Below are positions 1-6,807 of a stretch of 11,119 nucleotides of DNA, in pieces. Origin of the DNA: an uncultured Collinsella sp. (GTDB lineage: Bacteria; Actinomycetota; Coriobacteriia; Coriobacteriales; Coriobacteriaceae); NCBI GenBank assembly GCA_958349325.1, contig CATWCP010000032.1:1-11119 (forward strand), written 5' to 3'. The first letter of the stretch is position 1. Every line of letters starts with the position of its first letter. Below the pieces are notes generated by a model. That model ran no database searches and was not told the DNA's origin. It saw nothing but the letters and a program-made list of their open reading frames with translations. The position numbers and the translations under genes were made by a program.

Positions 1-973
1 CACCGCCAATGCGCGGCATGCCGTAATTATTGACGCTCACGGTGTCGCCGTACTGTGTACCAGCAGGGATCGTCACCTTGACGACCTCATCGGGCATAAT
101 GCCCTCGACCTCGATCTCGCAGCCGAGCGCTGCCTGCGCAATCGAAATATCGCTCACGAGGTACAGGTCGTCACCGTTGCGCTTAAAACGCTCGTGGTCG
201 GCGACGCGCACGTTGACGATCAGGTCGCCCGAGGGCTCGCCGCGAAGGCCAGCCTCGCCAAAGCCGCTCACGCGCAGCTGGCGACCGGTCGAAACGCCGG
301 CGGCGATATCGATGTCGATCTTTTCATGCGAAGGCGTGCGGCCCTGACCGTCGCAGGTCTCGCAGGGATGATCGATGACCGTGCCCTCGCCGTGGCAGTC
401 GGGACAAGGCGAAGAGGACTGAACCTGGCCCAGGAACGAACGCTGGACCGTCGTGACATAGCCCGTGCCGTGGCAGCGGCTGCACTGCTTTTCCTGCGCG
501 CCCTCGGCCCTACCGGTGCCATTGCAATCCTCACAGGGAGCAAGGCGGTCATAGCTGATCGTCTTTTTGCACCCGAGTGCCGCCTCCTCGAGCGTCACCG
601 AAAGGGAGATGGCCATGTCGCGGCCGCGACGACGCTCACGGCGATTTCGGGCGCCACCGCCGGCACCGCCGCCAAAGAACGACGAGAAGAGGTCGTCCAT
701 GCCCATGCCGCCAAAGATATCGTTAATGTCGACGTAGCCCGAACCACCAGGGCCGTCGGCAATGCCGTAACGGTCGTAGTTAGCACGCTTCTGCTCATCG
801 GAAAGAACGGAATATGCCTCGTTGAGCTCTTTGAACTTGGCCTCGGCCTCGGGGTCGTCCGAAACGTCCGGGTGTACGGTACGGGCCTTCTTTAGAAACG
901 CGCGCTTAATCGTCCGCGCGTCGGCATCCTTGTCGACGCCAAGCACCTCGTAGTAATCCCTATTTTCCGACAC
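1..973 (-). CDS. dnaJ: Chaperone protein DnaJ (type I Hsp40), C-terminus cut by window edge
   Basis: This is a cytosolic Hsp40 co-chaperone that delivers unfolded clients to DnaK and stimulates its ATPase. The frame stays open to the left edge, giving 324 codons. The J-domain covers about residues 5-70 with the HPD triad at 34-36. A short Gly/Phe region (about 74-108) carries a DIF motif at 85-87. Four zinc motifs follow, with cysteine pairs at 147/150, 164/167, 190/193 and 204/207, each in the CXXCXGXG pattern. C-terminal domain I and part of domain II are visible. Full-length family members have about 370-390 residues, so roughly 45-65 residues, including the dimerisation end, lie outside. 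The start is GTG at 973, placed 7 nt after a GGAAGGA Shine-Dalgarno at 987-981. It lies 81 nt downstream of a second, membrane-type J-protein gene and may be co-transcribed with it. Confidence 0.95.
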   Translation of the reverse strand, partial: MSENRDYYEVLGVDKDADARTIKRAFLKKARTVHPDVSDDPEAEAKFKELNEAYSVLSDEQKRANYDRYGIADGPGGSGYVDINDIFGGMGMDDLFSSFFGGGAGGGARNRRERRRGRDMAISLSVTLEEAALGCKKTISYDRLAPCEDCNGTGRAEGAQEKQCSRCHGTGYVTTVQRSFLGQVQSSSPCPDCHGEGTVIDHPCETCDGQGRTPSHEKIDIDIAAGVSTGRQLRVSGFGEAGLRGEPSGDLIVNVRVADHERFKRNGDDLYLVSDISIAQAALGCEIEVEGIMPDEVVKVTIPAGTQYGDTVSVNNYGMPRIGG

Positions 974-994
974 GACCGAATCCTTCCGACTTTC

Positions 995-1023
995 ATTATT
1001 GTCACAGTGCGTCCTATACCCAA
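995..1023 (-). promoter_or_regulatory. Possible weak promoter for dnaJ
   Basis: On the minus strand TTGGGT (1023-1018) is separated by 17 nt from AATAAT (1000-995). The -35 matches consensus at only three positions, the -10 at five. Transcription would begin near 988, right at the Shine-Dalgarno sequence, so the leader would be extremely short. This is a pattern match only; read-through from the upstream J-protein gene is equally possible. Confidence 0.22.
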
Positions 1024-1054
1024 GCTGGGCCGGCCGCAAACAGAGGGTTTGATG

Positions 1055-2158
1055 TTATTGCATTGCGTAGGGTGAAAGCATGGCACGTTGCGAGCAGCTC
1101 GCAAACCAAACCGACACGAGCGCAAACATAAATCCGTTGGCAAAACCGTTGGCAAACTGCATCGCGCCGCGCTTCCACCACAGCAGGCTGCGGTGCAGCA
1201 CGCCGTCCGAGAGCACCATGAACAGGCCCATGGCAAACGGAATAAAGCACATCACGGCAAAGGCCGAGAACACGCCCGAGATGGCCGAGAGCACCAAAAA
1301 CGGCGCCACGATGCCCATCAGGTAAAAACCGGTACGGGCCTTGCCTTCCAGGCGCTCGGCCTCAACATGGGCGCGACCGACCAGATCACCGCCAGAGGCG
1401 CCGTTGGTGCCGGCGTGACCCATGCCGCCAATACGGACCTCGTCGCCATCGTGCGTGCCGGCGGGAAACTCAATCGTCTGCTCGGAGGTCACACGGGTCC
1501 GCCCGCTGCCGCCGCAATCGGGACAGGGGTCGGCGACGACCTTACCGGAGCCACCGCACTCAGGGCAGACCGACTGGAACGTGCCGGCACCAAACAGAAA
1601 GGACAGGTCGACATCGATGTGACCGCGACCGCCGCAGCTCGGACAGGTATGTGCATGCTCGGACGAAACAGAGCCCGAACCACCGCAGTGACCACAGGTA
1701 TCGAAGCGCGTATAGCGGACGGTCTTGCGGGCACCGCCCTTGGCCTCCTTGGCGTCGAGTTTGATATCGACGACCACATTGGCGCCGTTCTCGGGATTGT
1801 AAGCAGCCTGCCCACGACGCTGCTGGCCCCAAGCGCCGCCAAAGGGAAAACCGCCCTCAAAGGGATTGCCATAGCCTGTGTTGCCGGCGTAGCCGCCACC
1901 ATAGGGCGAAGCCGTAGGAGCACCGGCAAAGGGATTGCCCGAGCGCATGGCGTCGTAGCGCGCACGTTTTTGCTCATCCGAAAGCACGGCGTAGGCCTCG
2001 GAAACCTCTTTAAACTTTTCCTCGGCATCCGGCTCTTTGTTGACGTCCGGATGGAGCTTGCGGGCCTTTTGCTGAAAGGCCTTTTGAATATCACGCGAGG
2101 TGGCGTCCTTGGAGACACCCAGAATCTCGTAGTAATCTTTTTCGTTCATCGTCGCCAT
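1055..2158 (-). CDS. Membrane-anchored DnaJ-like protein (J-domain, zinc fingers, C-terminal transmembrane helices)
   Basis: This 367-residue J-protein has DnaJ-like architecture up to about residue 265 and then diverges. The J-domain covers about 8-71 with HPD at 36-38. A G/F/Y-rich linker (about 74-120) has NPF segments but no DIF motif. Four CXXCXGXG zinc motifs have cysteine pairs at 155/158, 172/175, 198/201 and 212/215. A short stretch of C-terminal domain I (about 222-268) follows. Instead of the rest of domain I, domain II and the dimerisation helix, there are hydrophobic segments at about 277-297, 299-318 and 336-354. The loop between the second and third is basic (HRSLLWWKR), which puts it and the J-domain in the cytosol. 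The start is ATG at 2158, 9 nt after AGGAGG (2173-2168); an upstream in-frame GTG overlaps that site. It is likely a DnaK partner recruited to the membrane, which is inference. Substrates are unknown. Confidence 0.85.
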   Translation of the reverse strand: MATMNEKDYYEILGVSKDATSRDIQKAFQQKARKLHPDVNKEPDAEEKFKEVSEAYAVLSDEQKRARYDAMRSGNPFAGAPTASPYGGGYAGNTGYGNPFEGGFPFGGAWGQQRRGQAAYNPENGANVVVDIKLDAKEAKGGARKTVRYTRFDTCGHCGGSGSVSSEHAHTCPSCGGRGHIDVDLSFLFGAGTFQSVCPECGGSGKVVADPCPDCGGSGRTRVTSEQTIEFPAGTHDGDEVRIGGMGHAGTNGASGGDLVGRAHVEAERLEGKARTGFYLMGIVAPFLVLSAISGVFSAFAVMCFIPFAMGLFMVLSDGVLHRSLLWWKRGAMQFANGFANGFMFALVSVWFASCSQRAMLSPYAMQ

Positions 2159-2183
2159 GCGCGGCAACCTCCTGCTCACAGCA

Positions 2184-2209
2184 GTGTATATATTCCGGTA
2201 ATTCTACAC
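2184..2209. promoter_or_regulatory. Imperfect 26-bp palindrome before the membrane J-protein gene (operator candidate)
   Basis: Half-sites GTGTA and TACAC flank a centre on CCGG (axis between 2196 and 2197), with nine of thirteen positions symmetric. It overlaps TAGAAT (minus strand 2206-2201), a good -10 hexamer that lacks a good -35 partner. It lies 10 nt upstream of the Shine-Dalgarno of the 1055-2158 gene. It matches neither CIRCE (TTAGCACTC-N9-GAGTGCTAA) nor HAIR (CTTGAGT-N7-ACTCAAG), so if it is an operator the regulator is unknown. Confidence 0.3.
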
Positions 2210-2216
2210 GAGCGGC

Positions 2217-3449
2217 CTAAGCTAGATCCCAAAACAGCTCGAACAGAACATTTCCATCGAGCCAGCCCAGGTGTGTCGGCGCCAGACGAGCTCGAACATG
2301 GCCCGCGACGACATCTGCCGAAGTGAAGGGTCCCTCATGGACCCCGAGCGTCTCGGGCACCCAAGTGGCAAGACCCAATTCGAGCGCGCGATCGCAGGCA
2401 GCTGCCAGCTCATCGGCCGGGATGACGCAAGCTGCACGAACCAACAGGTCGGACGCAACACCGCCCGTCATGCGACAAGACAGCATCAGGTCTTCAGCCG
2501 CAGCCTCACGCTGCGACAGATATTCGGCCTCAAACGCCGTCGCGTCATCGTCACGTTGCACCAGACGCACGCGGTACGAATCGCCTCGAGAAGACACGCC
2601 GGGGAACAAACCTGCAAGACGGTCGAAATCCTCGGCGTCGAGCATGCCCGCGGCGGAACGACCCAGGCCCAAATAGCCCTGGCCGGTCCAGTAGGCAATG
2701 TTATGGGCGCACTCATGTCCGTCGAGCGCATAGCTTGCCACCTCATACGGGTGATAGCCGGCCGCACCCAGACGCTCACGCGCCACATCCATGCACGAAG
2801 CTTGAAAATCCTCGTCGGGCTCGACCGACTGGTCGCGGCACGCCATGCGATAAAGGGGAGTCCCCTCCTCAAGCGTGAGCGGGTAGACCGACACATGATG
2901 CGGAGCCGCCGCCAGCACGCCATCGAGCGTGCGCTTCCAACTCGCTGCGGTCTGCCCGGGAAGTCCGCACATAAGGTCGCACGACACGTCAAGCCCAGAG
3001 TTCTTGACCGTCGCGATGGCGGCAAACGCCCGATCGGCATCGTGAATACGGCCGATGGCGGTAAGTTCGGTGTTATCGAGCGTTTGCACGCCCAGAGAGA
3101 CGCGTGTGACACCAACCTTGGCAAGCGCAGTGGCAAGCTCGGCGGTCAGCGACTCGGGATTGGCCTCGCAGGTAAACTCAACGGGGGCGCACCACGCACG
3201 AATACGCCGCGCCAGCTCCACCAGGCGCTCCCCCGCCAGCGACGGCGTACCGCCGCCAACATAGACGGTGCGGATATGGTCAAGGGCCCCAGCCTTGCCA
3301 AAAGCATCGAGGCGCGCGAACAACTGCTCAAAATAGACATCGAGCGCAGCACTCAGGTCGCACGGAGAAAAACTGCGCGAGTCAAAGTCGCAGTACCGGC
3401 ACTTTTGGGCGCAAAACGGCACGTGCACGTACAGCGCGGTAACGGCCAC
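2217..3449 (-). CDS. hemW: HemW-type radical SAM protein (heme chaperone, HemN-like family)
   Basis: This is a 410-residue cytosolic radical SAM enzyme of the HemN/HemW family. The iron-sulfur motif has cysteines at 13, 17 and 20 (CAQKCRYC) followed by D-F. Phenylalanine at 22, where HemN has a fourth cysteine, points to HemW, a heme chaperone, rather than coproporphyrinogen dehydrogenase. GGGTPS at 65-70, an E-A-N-P-E SAM-binding segment, and the family signature with C-x-H-N, YW and YLGLG all fit. The C-terminus has the usual winged-helix ending, so it looks full length (family about 380-400). The start is GTG at 3449, 2 nt after the dus stop, with GGAGG at 3461-3457 inside the end of dus, so translation is probably coupled. 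Annotations as oxygen-independent coproporphyrinogen III oxidase are common but probably wrong. Whether this organism makes heme cannot be seen here. Confidence 0.92.
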   Translation of the reverse strand: MAVTALYVHVPFCAQKCRYCDFDSRSFSPCDLSAALDVYFEQLFARLDAFGKAGALDHIRTVYVGGGTPSLAGERLVELARRIRAWCAPVEFTCEANPESLTAELATALAKVGVTRVSLGVQTLDNTELTAIGRIHDADRAFAAIATVKNSGLDVSCDLMCGLPGQTAASWKRTLDGVLAAAPHHVSVYPLTLEEGTPLYRMACRDQSVEPDEDFQASCMDVARERLGAAGYHPYEVASYALDGHECAHNIAYWTGQGYLGLGRSAAGMLDAEDFDRLAGLFPGVSSRGDSYRVRLVQRDDDATAFEAEYLSQREAAAEDLMLSCRMTGGVASDLLVRAACVIPADELAAACDRALELGLATWVPETLGVHEGPFTSADVVAGHVRARLAPTHLGWLDGNVLFELFWDLA

Positions 3450-3451
3450 CC

Positions 3452-4495
3452 TTAAGCCTCCAGCGGATGAGGGGGCACCGATTCGCCGGCGGCAAGGGCA
3501 GCCTCGCAGGCCACCACATCGCGCTCGATATCATCGACCAGTGCCATAAACTCCTCGTACGTGGAGCAGCGCACCACCTGAGCGCGCCAGGCGGCGGCAT
3601 GGGGCATGCCCTTTAGATACCAGCTCGCGTACGTACGGGCGCGCGACATAAGCGGCAGAAGCTCGTGCGTCAACGTCAGGTGCTCACGCAGAGCCTCCAG
3701 GCGCTCGACCGAGGAGCGAGAAGGAACCGGCGTGCCATCGAGCGCAAGGGCGCGAGCATCACCGAACACCCACGGATTGCCGTAGATGCCGCGCGCGATA
3801 AACACCGCGCTGGCACCCGAGCCTTGCAGATGCTCAGCAGCGTCCTCGGCCGAGAACACATCACCCGAACCAATCACGGGAATCTCGACAGCGTCGGCAA
3901 CCTCATCGACGACAGACCAATCGGCCTGGCCCGTATAGAGCTGCGTGGCACAACGACCGTGCACGGCGACTGCGGCGGCACCGGCGCCTTCGAGCATCTG
4001 GGCAAACGTCGCGGCATTACGGTCCTCGGCATAAAAGCCCTTGCGGATCTTTACAGTCACGGGCACATGTGCCGCGCCCACCGCCGCCTCGACGATCTTC
4101 TCGGCCAGATCGGGCGTGCGCATAAGCGCCGAGCCCTCGCCCTTGGTAACGACCTTGCGCGCCGGACAAGCCATGTTGATATCAATCAATGACAGGCGAT
4201 CGCCCACGCGTTCCTCGACAGCAGCGACGGCACTCGCAAACTGATCGGGCTTGGAGCCAAAGAGCTGCACGCAAATCTGCTGCTCCTCGTCGGCCGGTAG
4301 CACCAGGCGCCAGGTCTTGTTGCTGGCATAGGCAAGGCCCGCCACGCTCACCATCTCGCTGTAGGCAAGGTTGGCACCGCGGCGACGACACATGATGCGG
4401 TAGGCAGGGTCGGTCACGCCCGCCATGGGAGCCATAAGGAACGGCTGCTCGGCATAGGCGCCCAGCAGCCGCTTGCTGTATTCAGAAAGCGCCAT
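3452..4495 (-). CDS. dus: tRNA-dihydrouridine synthase (DusB-like)
   Basis: This 347-residue FMN enzyme reduces specific uridines in tRNA to dihydrouridine using NADPH. It shows the TIM-barrel opening MAPMAGVTD at 21-29, the catalytic cysteine C110 in NMACP, lysine 149 and HGR at 179-181 for FMN contact, and a phosphate-binding segment with ARG-x-YGNPW at 234-242. Family members usually read NMGCP and NGD where this protein has NMACP and GSGD (209-212); these are conservative changes and the key cysteine is kept. A C-terminal helical tRNA-binding domain follows (about 255-330). The ATG at 4495 lies 4 nt after the lepA stop and the gene ends 2 nt before hemW, so the three genes form one operon. 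The Shine-Dalgarno is weak, which suggests translational coupling to lepA. DusB is the closest subfamily by appearance, but the exact target uridine is not determined. Confidence 0.94.
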   Translation of the reverse strand: MALSEYSKRLLGAYAEQPFLMAPMAGVTDPAYRIMCRRRGANLAYSEMVSVAGLAYASNKTWRLVLPADEEQQICVQLFGSKPDQFASAVAAVEERVGDRLSLIDINMACPARKVVTKGEGSALMRTPDLAEKIVEAAVGAAHVPVTVKIRKGFYAEDRNAATFAQMLEGAGAAAVAVHGRCATQLYTGQADWSVVDEVADAVEIPVIGSGDVFSAEDAAEHLQGSGASAVFIARGIYGNPWVFGDARALALDGTPVPSRSSVERLEALREHLTLTHELLPLMSRARTYASWYLKGMPHAAAWRAQVVRCSTYEEFMALVDDIERDVVACEAALAAGESVPPHPLEA

Positions 4496-4499
4496 AGAC

Positions 4500-6311
4500 C
4501 TACTCGTCCACCTTGAGGATCGCCATAAAGGCTTCCTGCGGGACCTCGACCGAGCCGATGGCCTTCATGCGTTTCTTGCCCTCTTTCTGCTTCTCGAGCA
4601 GCTTACGCTTACGCGAAATATCGCCGCCGTAGCACTTAGCAAGCACGTCCTTGCGACGCGCCTTGACGGTGGAGCGGGCGATGATCTTGTTGCCGATAGC
4701 ACCCTGGATGGGCACCTCGAACAGCTGACGCGGGATGATCTCCTTAAGTTTGTCGCACAGACCACGGGCCAGGCCATAGGCCTTGTCCTTATGGACGATA
4801 AACGACAGCGCGTCCACCTCATCACCCGAAAGCAAGATATCGAGCTTCACGAGCTCGGAGGGACGGTACTCGTTGAACTCGTAGTCGAGCGAGGCATAGC
4901 CCTTGGTACGGCTCTTGAGCTGGTCAAAGAAGTCCAAAATGAGCTCGGCGAGCGGCATATCAAAGCGCATCTCGACCGACTTGCTCGTGAGATGGATCAT
5001 GTCGGTCGTAACGCCGCGGTGCTCGATAGCGAGCTGCATGACGGCACCCGTATACTCGGGCGGGCAGATGATCTTTGCCTTGAGGTAGGGCTCCTCAATG
5101 CGCTCGATGCGCGTAGCCTCGGGCAGATCCTGCGGGCTGCGGACATCAATCATCTCGCCGTCAGTCTTGTAGACGTGATAGTCCACCGAGGGGCTCGTGG
5201 CAATGAGGTCAAGATTGAACTCGCGCTCCAAGCGCTCCTTGACGACCTCCATATGCAGCAGGCCCAAGAAGCCCACGCGGAAGCCAAAGCCGAGCGCCAC
5301 CGAGGTCTCGGGCTCCCACACCAACGACGGGTCGTTGACGTGCAGCTTATCGAGCGCGTCACGCAGGTTCTCGTAGTCCTTGTTATCGATCGGGAACAGG
5401 CCCGTATAGACCATGGGCTTAGCCTCGCGGTAGCCGGGAAGCGGCTCGAGGCAGGGATTCGACGCCCACGTGAGGGTATCGCCCACGTGAACGGCCTCGG
5501 GGTCCTTCAGGCCCGTGACCACGTAGCCCACCTCGCCGACCGTCAGCGCGTCGACCGGGGTCTCGGCGGGACGCTTGACGCCCACACCATCGACCAAAAA
5601 GTCGCCCTTTGCCTGCATCATGCGCAGGGTATCGCCCTTTTTGATGGAGCCGTCAAAGATGCGCACCGTGGCGACGACGCCACGATACTCGTCGAAGTAC
5701 GAATCCAGGATGAGTGCCTTGAGCGGCGCGTTCGCATCGCCCTTGGGCGGAGAGATCAAAAAGACAATGGACTCCAGCAGATCGTGGATGCCCTCGCCGG
5801 TCTTGCCCGAGACACACACGGCATCATCGGCAGGGATCGCCAGGTCATCCTCGATCTCGGTCTTAACCTCGTCGGGATGAGCCGAGGGCAGGTCAATCTT
5901 GTTGATGGCCGGCACAATGTCCAGATTGGCGTTCATGGCGAGCGTCGCGTTAGAAACGGTCTGCGCCTCAACGCCCTGCGTGGCGTCGACAACGAGCACC
6001 GCGCCCTCACAGGCTGCCAGCGAGCGCGAGACCTCATAGGTAAAGTCCACGTGGCCCGGCGTATCGATCAGATTGAACTGATACGTCTCGCCATCGTCGG
6101 CGTCATAGGACACGCGAACGGCATTGGACTTGATCGTGATGCCGCGCTCGCGCTCGATATCCATGGTGTCGAGCAGCTGCGACTCCATGTCGCGTTCGTC
6201 GACTGTATGGGTGAGTTCGAGGATGCGATCGCTGATCGTGGACTTGCCATGGTCGATGTGCGCAACGATTGAGAAGTTGCGGATGTGGGAAATGTCATTT
6301 GAAGTATTCAT
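4500..6311 (-). CDS. lepA: Elongation factor 4 (LepA), ribosomal GTPase
   Basis: This 603-residue translational GTPase, also called EF4, acts on ribosomes during initiation, elongation or stress. The G-domain is complete: AHIDHGKST P-loop at 17-25, RGITI switch I near 56-60, DTPGH at 83-87 and NKID at 137-140. The G5 motif reads SGKTG rather than the usual SAKTG. Domains II, III and V follow, and the LepA-specific C-terminal domain runs to the end with its lysine/arginine-rich tail (KRKLLEKQKEGKKRM). Length matches the family (about 597-610). The start is ATG at 6311, since homology begins at about residue 7 and in-frame codons further upstream would run into the rpsT terminator. The Shine-Dalgarno is weak (GGGTAAG). 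It heads the lepA-dus-hemW cluster and directly follows the rpsT terminator. Confidence 0.97.
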   Translation of the reverse strand: MNTSNDISHIRNFSIVAHIDHGKSTISDRILELTHTVDERDMESQLLDTMDIERERGITIKSNAVRVSYDADDGETYQFNLIDTPGHVDFTYEVSRSLAACEGAVLVVDATQGVEAQTVSNATLAMNANLDIVPAINKIDLPSAHPDEVKTEIEDDLAIPADDAVCVSGKTGEGIHDLLESIVFLISPPKGDANAPLKALILDSYFDEYRGVVATVRIFDGSIKKGDTLRMMQAKGDFLVDGVGVKRPAETPVDALTVGEVGYVVTGLKDPEAVHVGDTLTWASNPCLEPLPGYREAKPMVYTGLFPIDNKDYENLRDALDKLHVNDPSLVWEPETSVALGFGFRVGFLGLLHMEVVKERLEREFNLDLIATSPSVDYHVYKTDGEMIDVRSPQDLPEATRIERIEEPYLKAKIICPPEYTGAVMQLAIEHRGVTTDMIHLTSKSVEMRFDMPLAELILDFFDQLKSRTKGYASLDYEFNEYRPSELVKLDILLSGDEVDALSFIVHKDKAYGLARGLCDKLKEIIPRQLFEVPIQGAIGNKIIARSTVKARRKDVLAKCYGGDISRKRKLLEKQKEGKKRMKAIGSVEVPQEAFMAILKVDE

Positions 6312-6336
6312 GCGGACTATCTTACCCGAGCGATAC

Positions 6337-6373
6337 AAAAAATGGAGCCTGTTCCATAAAACAGGCTCCATTT
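6337..6373 (-). terminator. Intrinsic terminator of rpsT
   Basis: A perfect 14-bp inverted repeat (6340-6353 with 6360-6373) has a 6-nt loop. Read on the minus strand it ends in six Ts (6342-6337). It begins 34 nt past the rpsT stop codon. The plus-strand side has only three Ts, so it is directional. The lepA start codon is only about 25 nt further on, so lepA either depends on read-through or has a promoter overlapping this hairpin. Confidence 0.9.
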
Positions 6374-6407
6374 ATGCGCGTAATCTGTGTAGTGTGAAAT
6401 TTACAAC

Positions 6408-6674
6408 TTAGGCGTTGATGCTGTTCACGAGCTTGGCAAGACCGGACTTGCGGTTGGAAGCCTGGTTCTTGTGGATAACATGCTTGGCGGCAGCCATGTC
6501 GAGACGCTTGGTGACGGTCTTGAGGGCGGCCTGGGCCTTCTCGGCGTCGCCCTCGGCGACGGCGGACTGGACGTGCTTGGTCAGCGTCTTGAGCTCGGAC
6601 TTGACAGCCTTGTTACGCATGCGAGCTGCCTCATTGGTGCGGATACGCTTCTTCTGAGACTTGATGTTTGCCAC
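6408..6674 (-). CDS. rpsT: Small ribosomal subunit protein S20 (bS20)
   Basis: This 88-residue basic protein binds 16S rRNA in the body of the 30S subunit. It opens with the family sequence MANIKSQKKRIRTNE, has a long helical middle and the conserved HKNQASNRKSGLAK segment near the C-terminus. The length is typical (86-90). The start is GTG at 6674, 9 nt after GAAAGGA (6690-6684). Longer in-frame extensions upstream are not homologous and would run through the leader. It looks monocistronic: a candidate promoter lies at 6758-6750 and a strong terminator follows the stop. The position between holA and lepA is common in Gram-positive genomes. Confidence 0.97.
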   Translation of the reverse strand: MANIKSQKKRIRTNEAARMRNKAVKSELKTLTKHVQSAVAEGDAEKAQAALKTVTKRLDMAAAKHVIHKNQASNRKSGLAKLVNSINA

Positions 6675-6696
6675 TTCTGGAGTTCCTTTCGAGTTC

Positions 6697-6744
6697 CTTG
6701 CAAAAAATGTATGACACCTCTGAGACACGGTGAGGTCATGCAAG
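6697..6744 (-). promoter_or_regulatory. Structured rpsT leader: hairpin followed by a U-tract (attenuator or holA terminator candidate)
   Basis: On the minus strand ATGACCTC (6739-6732) can pair with GAGGTGTCAT (6720-6711) with a 2-nt bulge and an 11-nt loop. Six Ts follow at 6707-6702. An enclosing CTTGCA (6744-6739) and TGCAAG (6702-6697) can also pair. The structure sits between the candidate rpsT promoter and the rpsT Shine-Dalgarno. It could end transcripts arriving from holA, or modulate rpsT. The stem is only moderately stable. Confidence 0.35.
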
Positions 6745-6749
6745 CGCCT

Positions 6750-6758
6750 ACTATAGCA
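6750..6758 (-). promoter_or_regulatory. Candidate extended -10 promoter for rpsT
   Basis: The minus strand reads TGCTATAGT at 6758-6750, an extended -10 element (TG-N-TATAGT) with one mismatch in the hexamer. No good -35 is present at 17 nt, as is common for extended -10 promoters. Transcription would start near 6743, giving a leader of about 70 nt before the GTG start. Confidence 0.5.
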
Positions 6759-6807
6759 CGCTCCCCCTCAAAGGGATAGAACGAATTTGCCAAATAGGCA
6801 GGTATCA

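Noticed and set aside
194..895. A 233-codon plus-strand open frame opposite dnaJ
   Set aside because: dnaJ is unmistakable on the minus strand in this stretch; the plus frame is Ala/Arg/Leu-rich shadow sequence.
1055..1360. Frameshift in an ordinary second dnaJ as the cause of the hydrophobic tail
   Set aside because: The same frame continues into long clean hydrophobic helices with a basic loop, and I did not recognise domain II sequence in the other minus-strand frames of this stretch.
1..2158. Recent tandem duplication of dnaJ
   Set aside because: Both have J-domains and zinc motifs, but linkers, zinc-region spacings and C-termini differ strongly, so they are old paralogues rather than a recent duplication.
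974..2216. CIRCE or HAIR heat-shock operators in the gaps around the two J-protein genes
   Set aside because: Neither TTAGCACTC/GAGTGCTAA nor CTTGAGT/ACTCAAG halves are present in 974-1054 or 2159-2216.
1088..2326. A 412-codon plus-strand open frame opposite the membrane J-protein
   Set aside because: It is antisense to a gene with clear J-domain and zinc motifs, and its translation is low-complexity and unlike any family.
2271..3455. A 394-codon plus-strand open frame opposite hemW
   Set aside because: It is the mirror of the hemW coding frame in GC-rich DNA, with no domain and no plausible start signal.
4473..6272. A 599-codon open frame on the plus strand opposite lepA
   Set aside because: It is the antisense shadow of lepA; its composition mirrors the high-GC codon use of lepA, and it has no recognisable domains and no Shine-Dalgarno.
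6788..6801. Small TGCC/GGCA hairpin just after the holA stop as a terminator
   Set aside because: The stem is only about 4 bp and no T-run follows it on the minus strand.
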